From Deltaproteobacteria bacterium (GTDB taxonomy: Bacteria > Desulfobacterota > Binatia > UBA9968), in NCBI GenBank assembly GCA_016874755.1, contig VGTH01000040.1, positions 1 through 49,968 of the forward strand: a stretch of 49,968 nucleotides of DNA, written 5' to 3'. Shown here piece by piece: positions 34,496-42,973 of the stretch. Numbering within the stretch: the stretch's first letter is position 1; each line of letters starts with the position of its first letter. Below the pieces are notes generated by a model, which was not told where the DNA came from, made no database searches, and saw only the letters and a list, made by a program, of their open reading frames with translations. The position numbers and the translations under genes were made by a program.

Positions 34496-37400
34496 CTAAT
34501 CGAACATATCCTCGAAGGCGGTGAATTTTTTGCTGTTGCCTCGGGCGACGATCAGGCCGAGCTTGCCGTCCTGCCAGCCAAGGGTGAGCGAGAACTGGAG
34601 CGGCTTGAGCATGCTGGCGCCGTCGGCGAACGAAGCGTTGAAGCGGGTCGGCAGTTTGAACAATTCAAATTTCTGATTGGCTGGCACCGAGGCAGGCACG
34701 GAGGTTCCGACTCGGAACACTTTGATGTCGGGCAGGTCGAGGTCTTGGTCGGTTAACTTGATGTACTTCCAATCGGTGATGCCGAAAGTCGGCACGTTGA
34801 TCTTCACCGGCGGGGCTGGCAACCCGAAGGCGTTGGCGATGGTTGCCGCGATATCGAGATCGCCGGTTTTTCCCAGCGCGCTGGGAAAGCGCGGGTCGCT
34901 GGTGCTGCCGCTGTTGTTGATGCTGACCTTTTTGTAAGTGAGGTCGCCGGTCTGCGCGATAGCGTCCCAGTAACCGTAGAATTGGGTAAATTGATCCGCC
35001 GCGATCACCGGGATTGGCAGCGCCAGCTTGTCGAGCGGCAAGAACAGCGCGCCGCTGACGTTGAGCAGCGGCAGCAGATCTACCATGTTAGGCGTGGCGC
35101 TCTGCGGCGCATTATAGGCGAAGCGCTTTTTTTGCATGGCGATCGGGAACTGTTGTTCGATGCCGGGCATCTTGAGCGCCAGAGACCAATCGACGTCGAG
35201 GCTGCAGTGGCGCAGTCCGCCGGTTTTCGTCAGCCGAAAGCCGCCCGCCAGGTCGACGCGAAAAAACAGATTGGCAAGCTGGATGCCGGTCGGCAGCTCA
35301 GCCGGCGTCAGATCGAGGGCGAAAGCGGTGCGCCCTTGCAGCGCGATCTGCTCGGTGCCGAGCTCGATCCGGCCGCCGAGCCACTCGCGCCCCTGCCAGT
35401 AAAGAGCGCCTTCGACAAACTGGCTCAGCTCTCCCCCTTGGGCACGGATGCCGCCGCGCCCGGAGATTTCCGCGCGCGCTTTCGAATTGGCCGCGCCGAA
35501 CAGCCGGATCTTGCTATCGCCTGCCAAGTGAAACGACGGCGCACCTGGTTGGCTCAAATCGATTTTGCCGCTGAGGGTCATCTGGCAATCCTTCAGATCG
35601 ATGCCATTCCAGTTCCAGGCGCCGCTGTCGAGCCGCGCTTCGACTTCGATGCCGTTATTGGAAACCTTGCCGCTTGCCTGGCTGAAGGTCTTGCCGAGGA
35701 TTTTCAACGTCCCCGCGCCGCCGAGATCGAATGCATTCGCCGGACCGACGCGGCCGGCACTGGCCAGGTTCAGCTCGATCAAGCGCTGGCCGCCGATTTG
35801 AAAATTGGGCTTGTAGTCGAGCGCGCCGCTAACGAAGCAATGGGTATGGCTGATATCGACGATGCCATTGACTACTGCGGCGCCGCCGAAGAGCTTCAGT
35901 GCGCCGCTGCCGCGGAGCGCGAAGCGGCCGCCGGTGTGGAGCATCAGCTCGATGGGATTAGCTTTGCTGCCCGCGTTGATTTCAACGATTCCCGGCAGCG
36001 GCTGCCAACTGCCGTATACGGTAGCGCTGACTTGCGCGAACGAGCGCGCGCCCGCGGCCCGGCCGCTCAGTTTCAACCGGCCGCTTATTTGCAGCGGCAG
36101 CTCCACCATCAGGCCGGCGACCGACAGACGGAGCGGCTCGAGGTCGAGCGCGCTGATCAAGTTGAAAGTGCCATCCGTGAACAGATAGCCCAAAAAACTG
36201 AAGCGCTGATCGTCGAGAACTTTGACTTCGGCGCCGACCAATACGCCGCTTGCGCCGGCTGCGGGCACGGGGAGCGCCGCGAGCGCCGCAGCGTCAAAGG
36301 CGTCGAATGGTGCGCTTCGAAGCAGCGAGTTGGCCGGATCGCTGGGATCGTAGAGCGGTGTCGCCGGTCTGGAAAAATTGGGCCGATAGGAGGTAAGCCA
36401 CGCCGAGTCGGCGTATTCGCCCAGGAGCGGCGTCCGCGGCGCACCCAGGCGATGTATCTGCAGGCTATCGAAGCGCGCCGCCGTGTTGGCGTCGCAAGAC
36501 AGGCCGAGCCGGCCGGCTTTGAATGGGTTATTCGAGTCTTGCACGTCGAGCCGGTCGCGCCCGTCGACGGCGACGCGCAGGCGCACGCGGCCGCTGGCCA
36601 GCGCTGGCGCGGCGCCGTCGCTGCGTACGGTTACGGTATAGCTGCGCTGCCGTTCGGTGTCCTGGCGCAGCTGTTGCAGCACGGCGGTTTGGGCGCCGCG
36701 CACCTTTACGAGCTCCCAAGTTTTCGCGCGCGGGTTCATGGCGAAGCGATAGTAGTTCTTCTCATCTTGGTAACCGAAGACGACACCAACGGCGTTTTCG
36801 CCGGCGGCGCGGAGCACCGTGGTGCAGCTGACATCGTCGTACTTGTTGGCGCTCAGCACGAAACTGGGCGCGGCGCTGCCGCGATGGGCGAGGGCGCCGC
36901 GCTCGATTTGCCAGCTGCCGCGCGCGCCCGGCGGCTGCACTTCCCAGCCCGAAAGGCTCGGGTTGGCAAAGCGCTCATCGAGCACCAACCGCGGCTTTGT
37001 CTCCGCCACCGGCTTGTCGCGTTGGGCGAACGCTTGGGCTGCTTGTGCGGGCGTCAAAAGCACGAACGCGGCGCTGGCGTCGAAGCCGACAAACGAGCCG
37101 TCGAAGTCAAAGCGGCGGAGCTCCGGCGGCAGGAGCGCCAACAACGCAGCAGGGCTAAAATCGGGCGGCTGTTTTTTGACGCTGTCCAGCCACTGGCCGA
37201 AATCGTTGGTTGTCTCTTGCGCCTGCTTGAGTATCTCTCCTATCCCTCCGGCGATCGCCTGAACGATGGTGATCAGCGTGCCCAGGTTGACGGTGTAGTT
37301 CACTTCGCGGGTCAGCAGCGCGCCATGTTCGGGAAACATGCGCACCAGCGCCGGCGGCAGCGTGATGCGCGCATTCTCGATGGAAGCGCGGATGGTATTC

Positions 37401-40300
37401 GCCAGCGCGCCGTCAGGATCGATGGGCATCATCGGATCGGCGAGCAGGCCAAAGATTTCAAACAGCGCCAATGGCGAGAAGCTTGGAAAGGGCCGCTGCA
37501 AGTCGAAGTTGACGCCGAAGCCGGCCAGTCGGATGTTGACGCAAAGATTGTTGAAAAACGGCGTGCCGTCGGTGAGCAGCGGGATGACTGTGTTCGGCGC
37601 AGCGGCGACGATCACGAAGTAGTCGTTGCAAACGTAGGTCAGGCCGTTGTGCGCGTCGCCCAGCATGAGATCGAAACTGAGATTGTAGTTGGGGGCGAAC
37701 AGCGTGCCGAAAAACGGCGCGAAGCGGAGCCGCTTGAAATCCTGGCGAATAACGTTCGGCGCGATCAGCTGGAGCCCGTCCCAGAACGGCGCGCAGCTTT
37801 CGCCGCCGAGAATGCCCGGCGAGTACTCTTTGCGCAGGTCGATATCGAAGTCGAAAACCGGCAGCAAAAAATCGATCTCGCCCAGGACGATCGGAATCAC
37901 GTCGAGCTTAAAGCCCAGGCGGCTTCGTTCCGGCAGGCGCACGCCGATGCCCACGGTGTCGGCCGTGTTCAAGTCGTCGACCAGCGGCGGCGCGAGCTTC
38001 AGCTCGCCGGCAAAGGCGACCACCAGCGAATTCTTGGTGTAGCCGTAGCCGATGCGCGCATGGTTCAAGCGCAGGCTGACTTTGGCTTCCTCGACGCCGG
38101 CCTGGTTGCGGTAGCTGCCGAAGGCGGGCAGCGGAATCGGCTCGCCGCCCTCGACATTGAAATAGACATAGTCCGCCGACAGGCCGACTTTGAAGACCAT
38201 GGCGCCGAGCGGCGCCAGCGGATCGTCCGGCTTGAAGCCTTCGAGCTGGGCGCCGCCTTCGACGCGAACCTCGCTCGGGTTCTGAAACGGCAGCACCAGC
38301 CGGACGTCGCGCAGAACAAAGTCCAATTTGGTATCGAAGGAAAACTGGTGCAGCGTCGCGTCCATCAGCGCCATGTAGGCTTCGACAAGACTTTGGTAGG
38401 TGGCGCGGTTGGGCGCGCCGACCAGCTGCTGCACGGCGAAGATCGCCTCGGTGAGAAATTTGCGCGCGCTGTTGTCGAACCATTGGCTGCGCTTGCGCCG
38501 GAGCATGGCTTTGAGGTCCAACTGCGCGGCGCCGGACGATTGCTCGATCTGTTCTCGCAGGCTGTCGATTTCGTTTTTCAGATTGCGGATGGCGCTGGTT
38601 AACTGCGGCTCGGTCGCTTGCAGCCAACGATTCTGGTAGTCCCATTGGCCGGATGGCGCTTTCAATTCGTTTAGCTGGCCGAGGCTCAGAGGAAAATGGG
38701 GCAGAGCAATCGGCACGGCGAGGCGGCCGATGCCAAAGGAAAATTCTCGATCGGACAAGTCGAACCGGCAGTTTTCCAACTGCACGCCGGCGAAACGGCC
38801 GTCGAAGCCCAGGCTAAAGCTGAACTGGCTTTGCTGCGCGCCGCCGGTTTCGATGGAGCCCAAGGCGAGCTTGATTTCGCGCAGGCGCAGATCGAATTCG
38901 ATGTCGAGATCGATGGCGTTGGCACCGCCATCGATGCCGGCGGGAGCGCTCATGCCGCGCGCCAAGCCGGCAATCATATCAAACAGATCGGCCTGAATGC
39001 CGGCGTCGTCGAAGCGGCACGCCACGCTCGCGGCGCAGCGCCCGCCGGCAAACTGCACATCGAGAGCCGCGCTGCCGGTCAAATCGGTGAGGCCGACGGC
39101 TTTGAATAGTTTCGCCATGTGCGCCGCGAGCGCCGGCGGCACAGGCAGCGCGCTCTTGGTCGGATCGATGGGGCGCAGTTGGAAGTGGCCGGCCAGCGCA
39201 ACCCGGCCATTGGCAGCGCCGCTCGCGCCGCTCAGATCGAAGTTGATGGAGTTAACGCCGATGTGGATCGGCGGCTCGGTTTGCGCCAAGCCGGGCAAGT
39301 TGATGTCGAGCGCAAGCGGCTCGAGCACCTCCAGCTCCAGATACGGTTCGCTCGCGCCGTTGGCGCCGCTGCGCAAACCGCTTTGTAAGCGCGCCTTGAT
39401 CCAGCGCGCGCGGTCCGTGTCATTAATGACGAGCAGCTCGCTGCCGGGCACTTGCGGCAAGGGCGGCGGGCGCAGCTCCAGCTCGACCGCGAGATCGCCG
39501 TTGAAGACGCCGCTGGCGGCGGCATTGTCGAACGCCGCGCCATTCGCATAAGTGATCGCCAGCATGAAGCGCGCGTTGCGCACCGCGGGGCGAAACTCTT
39601 CGGCGATAAAGCGCCACAGTGAGCTGAGATCCGCCACCGCCGCAGCCAGGCGCAGCACGACCTTGCCGTCGTTTTGCCAATCGACAAAGGCGCTGATCTC
39701 GCTATCGTCGGGGGGCAGCGGAAACTCGAGCGGCAGCCGATCGAGGCCAATGCGCTGGCGAATGTCGGCCCAGGTGAGCACGGTTTCGATGGTCACCGAT
39801 TCGAGCCTCCTGGTTTCGCTCGCTTCGTCGTGGCTCACAGCGATGGCCAGCCGCGCGGTTGGCACCACGCCGAGATCGCCGAGCTTGAGACCGTTGACGT
39901 GGACGGCCAGGCGCGTAGCGTTCGTCGAGTGAGCAAACGTCAGCGCGGCGTTTTGCAGCGCTATGGTTCCGTTGGGCAGTTGCAGCGTGCCGCTGGCGCT
40001 GCCCTGGGCGGTCAGGCCGTCGTCTTGGTGTTGTCCGGCCAATGTCAGGCTATCGATAGTCAACTTGGAATCGGCGCGGCCAAGGCTTAGCACCAGCGGC
40101 GCTTCGAGGGCGGCGGAGAGCGCCCGGTGGTTTTTGTCGAGGCCGAAGTTCAAGCGCAGCCAGTTTACTGCGCCGGCGCTCTCCAGCGCGGCGACTCTGC
40201 AACAAGTATTTTCGAGCATCGACTTGGACAAAAATGGCACTCTCAGCTCGGTCGAAGTGCAAGGCGCCAAGGGCGGCGACGACAAGTATTGCGGCGTCAA
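34496..40300 (-). CDS. Giant beta-rich protein of unknown function, start uncertain
   Basis: The frame has 1934 codons without signal peptide or membrane segment. Most of the chain is alternating short hydrophobic strands with Gly turns (LAGHFQLRP, LRGSGALKLFGG, VSGALFLPL), reminiscent of AsmA/TamB-like or other beta-helical or beta-groove proteins, but I recognise no overall family. Inserted parts: a coiled coil at about 568-607 (IRNLKNEIDSLREQIEQ) and a concanavalin-like domain at about 1097-1282, with RFANPSLSGWEV, GVVFGYQDEKNYYRF and RLGLSCDANTAARFDSLQIHR, as in laminin-G/DUF1080-type sugar-binding folds. The first ~40 codons overlap an EF-hand fragment on the other strand and look foreign, and only two ATGs (40300, 40219) precede a long Met-free stretch. 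The gene may therefore have lost its true N-terminus. Confidence 0.7.
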   Translation of the reverse strand: MTPQYLSSPPLAPCTSTELRVPFLSKSMLENTCCRVAALESAGAVNWLRLNFGLDKNHRALSAALEAPLVLSLGRADSKLTIDSLTLAGQHQDDGLTAQGSASGTLQLPNGTIALQNAALTFAHSTNATRLAVHVNGLKLGDLGVVPTARLAIAVSHDEASETRRLESVTIETVLTWADIRQRIGLDRLPLEFPLPPDDSEISAFVDWQNDGKVVLRLAAAVADLSSLWRFIAEEFRPAVRNARFMLAITYANGAAFDNAAASGVFNGDLAVELELRPPPLPQVPGSELLVINDTDRARWIKARLQSGLRSGANGASEPYLELEVLEPLALDINLPGLAQTEPPIHIGVNSINFDLSGASGAANGRVALAGHFQLRPIDPTKSALPVPPALAAHMAKLFKAVGLTDLTGSAALDVQFAGGRCAASVACRFDDAGIQADLFDMIAGLARGMSAPAGIDGGANAIDLDIEFDLRLREIKLALGSIETGGAQQSQFSFSLGFDGRFAGVQLENCRFDLSDREFSFGIGRLAVPIALPHFPLSLGQLNELKAPSGQWDYQNRWLQATEPQLTSAIRNLKNEIDSLREQIEQSSGAAQLDLKAMLRRKRSQWFDNSARKFLTEAIFAVQQLVGAPNRATYQSLVEAYMALMDATLHQFSFDTKLDFVLRDVRLVLPFQNPSEVRVEGGAQLEGFKPDDPLAPLGAMVFKVGLSADYVYFNVEGGEPIPLPAFGSYRNQAGVEEAKVSLRLNHARIGYGYTKNSLVVAFAGELKLAPPLVDDLNTADTVGIGVRLPERSRLGFKLDVIPIVLGEIDFLLPVFDFDIDLRKEYSPGILGGESCAPFWDGLQLIAPNVIRQDFKRLRFAPFFGTLFAPNYNLSFDLMLGDAHNGLTYVCNDYFVIVAAAPNTVIPLLTDGTPFFNNLCVNIRLAGFGVNFDLQRPFPSFSPLALFEIFGLLADPMMPIDPDGALANTIRASIENARITLPPALVRMFPEHGALLTREVNYTVNLGTLITIVQAIAGGIGEILKQAQETTNDFGQWLDSVKKQPPDFSPAALLALLPPELRRFDFDGSFVGFDASAAFVLLTPAQAAQAFAQRDKPVAETKPRLVLDERFANPSLSGWEVQPPGARGSWQIERGALAHRGSAAPSFVLSANKYDDVSCTTVLRAAGENAVGVVFGYQDEKNYYRFAMNPRAKTWELVKVRGAQTAVLQQLRQDTERQRSYTVTVRSDGAAPALASGRVRLRVAVDGRDRLDVQDSNNPFKAGRLGLSCDANTAARFDSLQIHRLGAPRTPLLGEYADSAWLTSYRPNFSRPATPLYDPSDPANSLLRSAPFDAFDAAALAALPVPAAGASGVLVGAEVKVLDDQRFSFLGYLFTDGTFNLISALDLEPLRLSVAGLMVELPLQISGRLKLSGRAAGARSFAQVSATVYGSWQPLPGIVEINAGSKANPIELMLHTGGRFALRGSGALKLFGGAAVVNGIVDISHTHCFVSGALDYKPNFQIGGQRLIELNLASAGRVGPANAFDLGGAGTLKILGKTFSQASGKVSNNGIEVEARLDSGAWNWNGIDLKDCQMTLSGKIDLSQPGAPSFHLAGDSKIRLFGAANSKARAEISGRGGIRAQGGELSQFVEGALYWQGREWLGGRIELGTEQIALQGRTAFALDLTPAELPTGIQLANLFFRVDLAGGFRLTKTGGLRHCSLDVDWSLALKMPGIEQQFPIAMQKKRFAYNAPQSATPNMVDLLPLLNVSGALFLPLDKLALPIPVIAADQFTQFYGYWDAIAQTGDLTYKKVSINNSGSTSDPRFPSALGKTGDLDIAATIANAFGLPAPPVKINVPTFGITDWKYIKLTDQDLDLPDIKVFRVGTSVPASVPANQKFELFKLPTRFNASFADGASMLKPLQFSLTLGWQDGKLGLIVARGNSKKFTAFEDMFD

Positions 40301-40385
40301 CTGCGATCAGACCAACGGCAGCGGTTGTCCCGCCAAATGTCACTGTCATCGCAACGAAGGCCGTTGCGCCCATGACGGTCGCTGA
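40194..40385 (+). pseudogene. EF-hand domain fragment, no start codon
   Basis: The + strand reads VFSSIDLDKNGTLSSVEVQ, a full canonical calcium loop (D-x-D-x-N-G-x-x-x-x-x-E), then a Cys-rich end CGVNCDQTNGSGCPAKC and HCHRNEGRC before TGA. No start codon or EF-hand homology lies upstream; the upstream part of the frame is the antisense of the giant gene. It looks like the 3' end of an EF-hand gene joined to the giant gene at about 40190. Confidence 0.5.
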
Positions 40386-40592
40386 GGAGGGCCGCGAAAT
40401 CAGTCCGCGGCTCACCGGATACGTCGAGTGATTGAGCACGCTCGGCGACCTGGGTCGGGGAACCTCCCCACGACACTACCGATTCGCCGTCGAGAAGCGG
40501 AGCGGGCCAATCCTTCACGGCACGGGAAGAGTAAAATTTAGTTAGATTGTGTCGTGAGCCCCGGTTCAGCTTGGTGGGCACTGGGGAGAGTC

Positions 40593-40687
40593 TGGCGGAG
40601 AAGGGAGGGAGTCGAACCCTCCGGGGACCTTACGGCCCCCTGACTGGTTTTGAAGACCAGCGGCACCACCGGGCACCTTCCTTCTCC
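40593..40687 (-). tRNA. selC: tRNA-Sec (anticodon TCA)
   Basis: The tRNA is 95 nt including encoded CCA (40595-40593). The acceptor is the selenocysteine-type 8-bp stem GGAGAAGG/CCTTCTCC with discriminator G. The D stem of 6 bp (GGTGCC/GGTGCC with two G-U pairs) is also Sec-specific. Anticodon stem CTGGT/ACCAG closes loop CTTCAAA with TCA (complement of 40651-40653). A long variable arm GGGGGCCGTAAGGTCCCC and T arm GAGGG-TTCGACT-CCCTC follow. The sequence is close in plan to E. coli selC. It reads UGA as selenocysteine with SelB and a SECIS element. Confidence 0.95.
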
Positions 40688-40723
40688 ATATGTAAAATCA
40701 GGTACTTACAAGTATGGGGTGTG

Positions 40724-41187
40724 TTAGAGCCCTTTTATTTTGCCATTTTTTTCGCCGGTGCCAAAAGCCTTGGCGATGTCCTCACCGACTAGCTGCAGCA
40801 AATAACGCTTGTGCATCTGAACCGAGGAGTGGCCGGCGGCGAGCATCGCAAGATCTACGTTGATACCCTGGCGTGCCCACTCGGTCAATGCAGTGTTGCG
40901 GTAATTGTGGAACACGAACTTCTTAACGTCGCCTGCCTTGACCGCCCGCTCCACTCGGTAATCAACCATCCCTTTCGTGATCGCTCGGCCATCTTCGCGC
41001 GTGAAGACCAGCGCGTTGATATTCTGGACAATCCCCCCAGCCCGCTCAGGCAGGGTCCCAGCGGAAAAGATCGCCGAATACCGGAGTGATCGACAAACCG
41101 CGCGTAATAGCGCACGCTTGGCTTGGCCCCAGGCTCCATGACGATCTCGCAACGATAAAGATTCTTTTCTACTTTAGAAAACTTCAT
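40724..41187 (-). pseudogene. Tyrosine recombinase (phage-type integrase) remnant
   Basis: Two pieces in different frames. The N-terminal piece starts at ATG 41187 behind a GGAGGGG ribosome-binding site (MKFSKVEKNLYRCEIVMEPG, to about 41050). The C-terminal piece (about 41045 to 40724) carries NALVFTREDGRAI, catalytic HNYRNTALTEWA (H-x-x-R), LAAGHSSVQMHKRYL (His and nucleophile Tyr). The middle of a normal ~330-400-residue integrase is missing and the join shifts frame, so it is inactive. It lies 37 bp from the 5' side of tRNA-Sec and reads towards it. tRNA-Sec genes are classic integration sites. Confidence 0.8.
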
Positions 41188-41323
41188 CCCATGCCCCTCC
41201 TTTCCCTGGTTCTGTGTTTCATGTTGGCTCCTCCTTTCCCGAAAAATTTCCTTTCTCGACGCCGTGGCGCGCTGCAAGCACACGGTGGGAAGAATTATGA
41301 TGATTTAGCAGCTAAACGGACTC

Positions 41324-41551
41324 CTAGGAGCGTTCGCGCAGTTTCTTGCGCGTGGCTTCGTCCCACTTCCGGACGATGAAGGCTTGATGTTCTGGCAAGA
41401 CCGCCGAGACCCGAATGTAGCCTTGGGGCAAGCGGGTACCGTTACATCTGGAATCGAGAGTCTGATCAGGCACCTCATCCGGTGGCGCCGCGCGGCATCG
41501 ATCAATACGTTGCTCACTAGCTGCACTAGCTAAAGTTTGTCCAGTATATTA
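41324..41551 (-). pseudogene. C-terminal protein fragment without a start codon
   Basis: The minus-strand frame ending at TAG 41326-41324 reads LPQGYIRVSAVLPEHQAFIV then RKWDEATRKKLRERS. It has protein-like composition and no stop back to about 41549, but no ATG/GTG start of useful length. It lies just upstream of the integrase remnant and may be part of the same decayed element. Family not recognised. Confidence 0.35.
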
Positions 41552-41564
41552 ACAGCGTTCCGCT

Positions 41565-41661
41565 CCTGGGTCCCGGCCGCGCTGCGGCGGTGGCGCGCGA
41601 AATGTTGCTTATGGCGCCGCTCACTCGAACTCAGAGCGAGCGGGGACGTCGGTTTGCGTTG
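41565..41661 (+). repeat. Direct repeat flanking the TctC-like gene, copy A
   Basis: It aligns with 42872-42973 over about 100 bases at roughly 90% identity by eye, with two small gaps. Shared words include GGCCGCGCTGCGG, GTTGCTTATGGCGCCGCTC and GTCGGTTTGCGTTG. It lies 33 bp beyond the stop of the TctC-like gene. Confidence 0.75.
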
Positions 41662-41694
41662 GCATGCGTTTTTTGGCTCTCAAACTGTGAATTC

Positions 41695-42723
41695 CTATTT
41701 CAAAATATCCTTCAACTGCTTCACCAGCGCCGGTTCGAGCTTGAACAGCGCCTTCACTTCCTTTTCGATCACCTCGCCGTCCAGCGGCTCGAGATCGAGC
41801 CGCGCCCGCTTGGCGTCGGCGAGAAACTCCGGATCCTTTATCGCTTCCATAAATGCTTTGCGGAGAATTCCGACCCGCTCTTTCGGCGTCCCAGGAGGCA
41901 TCACATAGGGACGATTAATGACGCCGTTGACGCGGCTAAGGGTCTGGATCATCGTCTTGGCGTCATCGCTCTTCGCCAGATCGACAGCCCATGGCAGATT
42001 GGGAAACTCGGGATGGCGCCGCAACCCTGCTTGCAGGATGAATAATATTTCGCCGTTGTCCATTTCGTTGCGCCAGTTGGCACGAAACGATTCGATAGAG
42101 TTGCAAATGCCTTGCACCTCACCCGCGTTAAACGCGAGCCGCACGGGTCCGGTGCCCTTATACCCGCTGACCAACTGCAGCGGCAGCCCCAAAACCGTTT
42201 TTAGCAGCTTGGGAATATCGTCGGTGCCCCCGCCCGGCGCAATGCCGCCAATTTTTAGCATGGTACCGGAAGCTTTCCACTGCTCCACGCTAGTGATCCC
42301 GGCGCCCTTCGCGACGCCAAAGAGAAAATTGTCTTGCGCCGGTACCCCGAGAAACTCAAACCGTGGGGCGTTAAATTCAACGCCGGGGAGTCCGAGCATC
42401 TGCTGTAAGAATAGACCGCCAACGAAGGTCCCGACCGAAAGACCATCGGGGCGGGATACGCGGTACACATGGTTGGCCGCAAGCAACCCGGCAGCCCCAG
42501 GCATGTTGTCGACGAGCATCGTCGGGTTGCCAGGAATGTATTTGCCGAGATGGCGCGTGATCGCCCGCGAATAGGTATCGAAGCCGCCGCCCGGCGGCGC
42601 GCCGACGATGAAGCGAATGGTTTTGCCTTTGTAAAAGGAGTCCTGCGCCTGAGCCGGAATATTCGCAATCAGAATAAGCAGCCCACCGATGAGAGAGGAT
42701 AATCCGCGTCCGATAAAGCGCAT
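41695..42723 (-). CDS. Tripartite tricarboxylate transporter-type binding protein (TctC/Bug-like)
   Basis: The protein is 342 residues with signal peptide GLSSLIGGLLILIANIPAQAQ. TctC features: FYKGKTIRFIVGAPPGGGFDTYSR near 31 (the PGG ligand loop), GNPTMLVDNMPGAAGLLAANHVY near 65, and GTDDIPKLLKTVLGLPLQLVSGYKG. The later VMPPGTPKERVGILRKAFMEA is the usual C-terminal segment. The ATG at 42723 follows GAGGTGAT. These periplasmic proteins bind carboxylates for TctAB permeases. No tctA or tctB is present, as with most Bug-type proteins. It is the third orphan binding protein in the window and is framed by ~100-bp direct repeats. Confidence 0.9.
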   Translation of the reverse strand: MRFIGRGLSSLIGGLLILIANIPAQAQDSFYKGKTIRFIVGAPPGGGFDTYSRAITRHLGKYIPGNPTMLVDNMPGAAGLLAANHVYRVSRPDGLSVGTFVGGLFLQQMLGLPGVEFNAPRFEFLGVPAQDNFLFGVAKGAGITSVEQWKASGTMLKIGGIAPGGGTDDIPKLLKTVLGLPLQLVSGYKGTGPVRLAFNAGEVQGICNSIESFRANWRNEMDNGEILFILQAGLRRHPEFPNLPWAVDLAKSDDAKTMIQTLSRVNGVINRPYVMPPGTPKERVGILRKAFMEAIKDPEFLADAKRARLDLEPLDGEVIEKEVKALFKLEPALVKQLKDILK

Positions 42724-42773
42724 GACATCACCTCGGTTGGGTTATAGACGACCTGCTGCCCCTTGTCTCATAA

Positions 42774-42840
42774 GTATAGGAAATTTAGACCGCGTTTTTT
42801 CTGCCCGGAGATATATCGCTGGACCGGTGCGGTTTCAATC
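42774..42840 (+). repeat. Diverged repeat upstream of the TctC-like gene
   Basis: GTATAGGAAATTTAGACCGCG and its following ~45 bases resemble 43186-43253 (GTATAGGAATTTTAAACGCG and following) in the same orientation, at perhaps two thirds identity by eye. Both are in the 900-bp non-coding interval. Confidence 0.35.
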
Positions 42841-42871
42841 GTCGGAGCGATTAGTGAAATTTGCGCTTTTG

Positions 42872-42973
42872 CCTGGGTCGGCTCCGGCCGCGCTGCGGTC
42901 GGTGGCGCGCCAAGTGTTGCTTATGGCGCCGCTCGGTCGAACTTAGAGCGAGCGGCGCCGTCGGTTTGCGTTG
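42872..42973 (+). repeat. Direct repeat flanking the TctC-like gene, copy B
   Basis: Second copy of the repeat at 41565-41661, same orientation, 149 bp upstream of the TctC-like start. Together the two copies bracket the gene as a ~1.4-kb unit. Confidence 0.75.

Noticed and set aside
34982-38602. 1206-codon open frame on the + strand inside the giant gene
   Set aside because: It is exactly antisense to the giant protein. Its translation is low-complexity (Arg/Gln/Ala/Glu-rich) without domains, as expected from GC-rich codon bias on the opposite strand.
40050-40439. Minus-strand frame with hydrophobic stretches near 40300
   Set aside because: It lies opposite the EF-hand fragment and in another frame of the giant gene's 5' region; the hydrophobicity comes from the Ala/Val-rich complement of that sequence.
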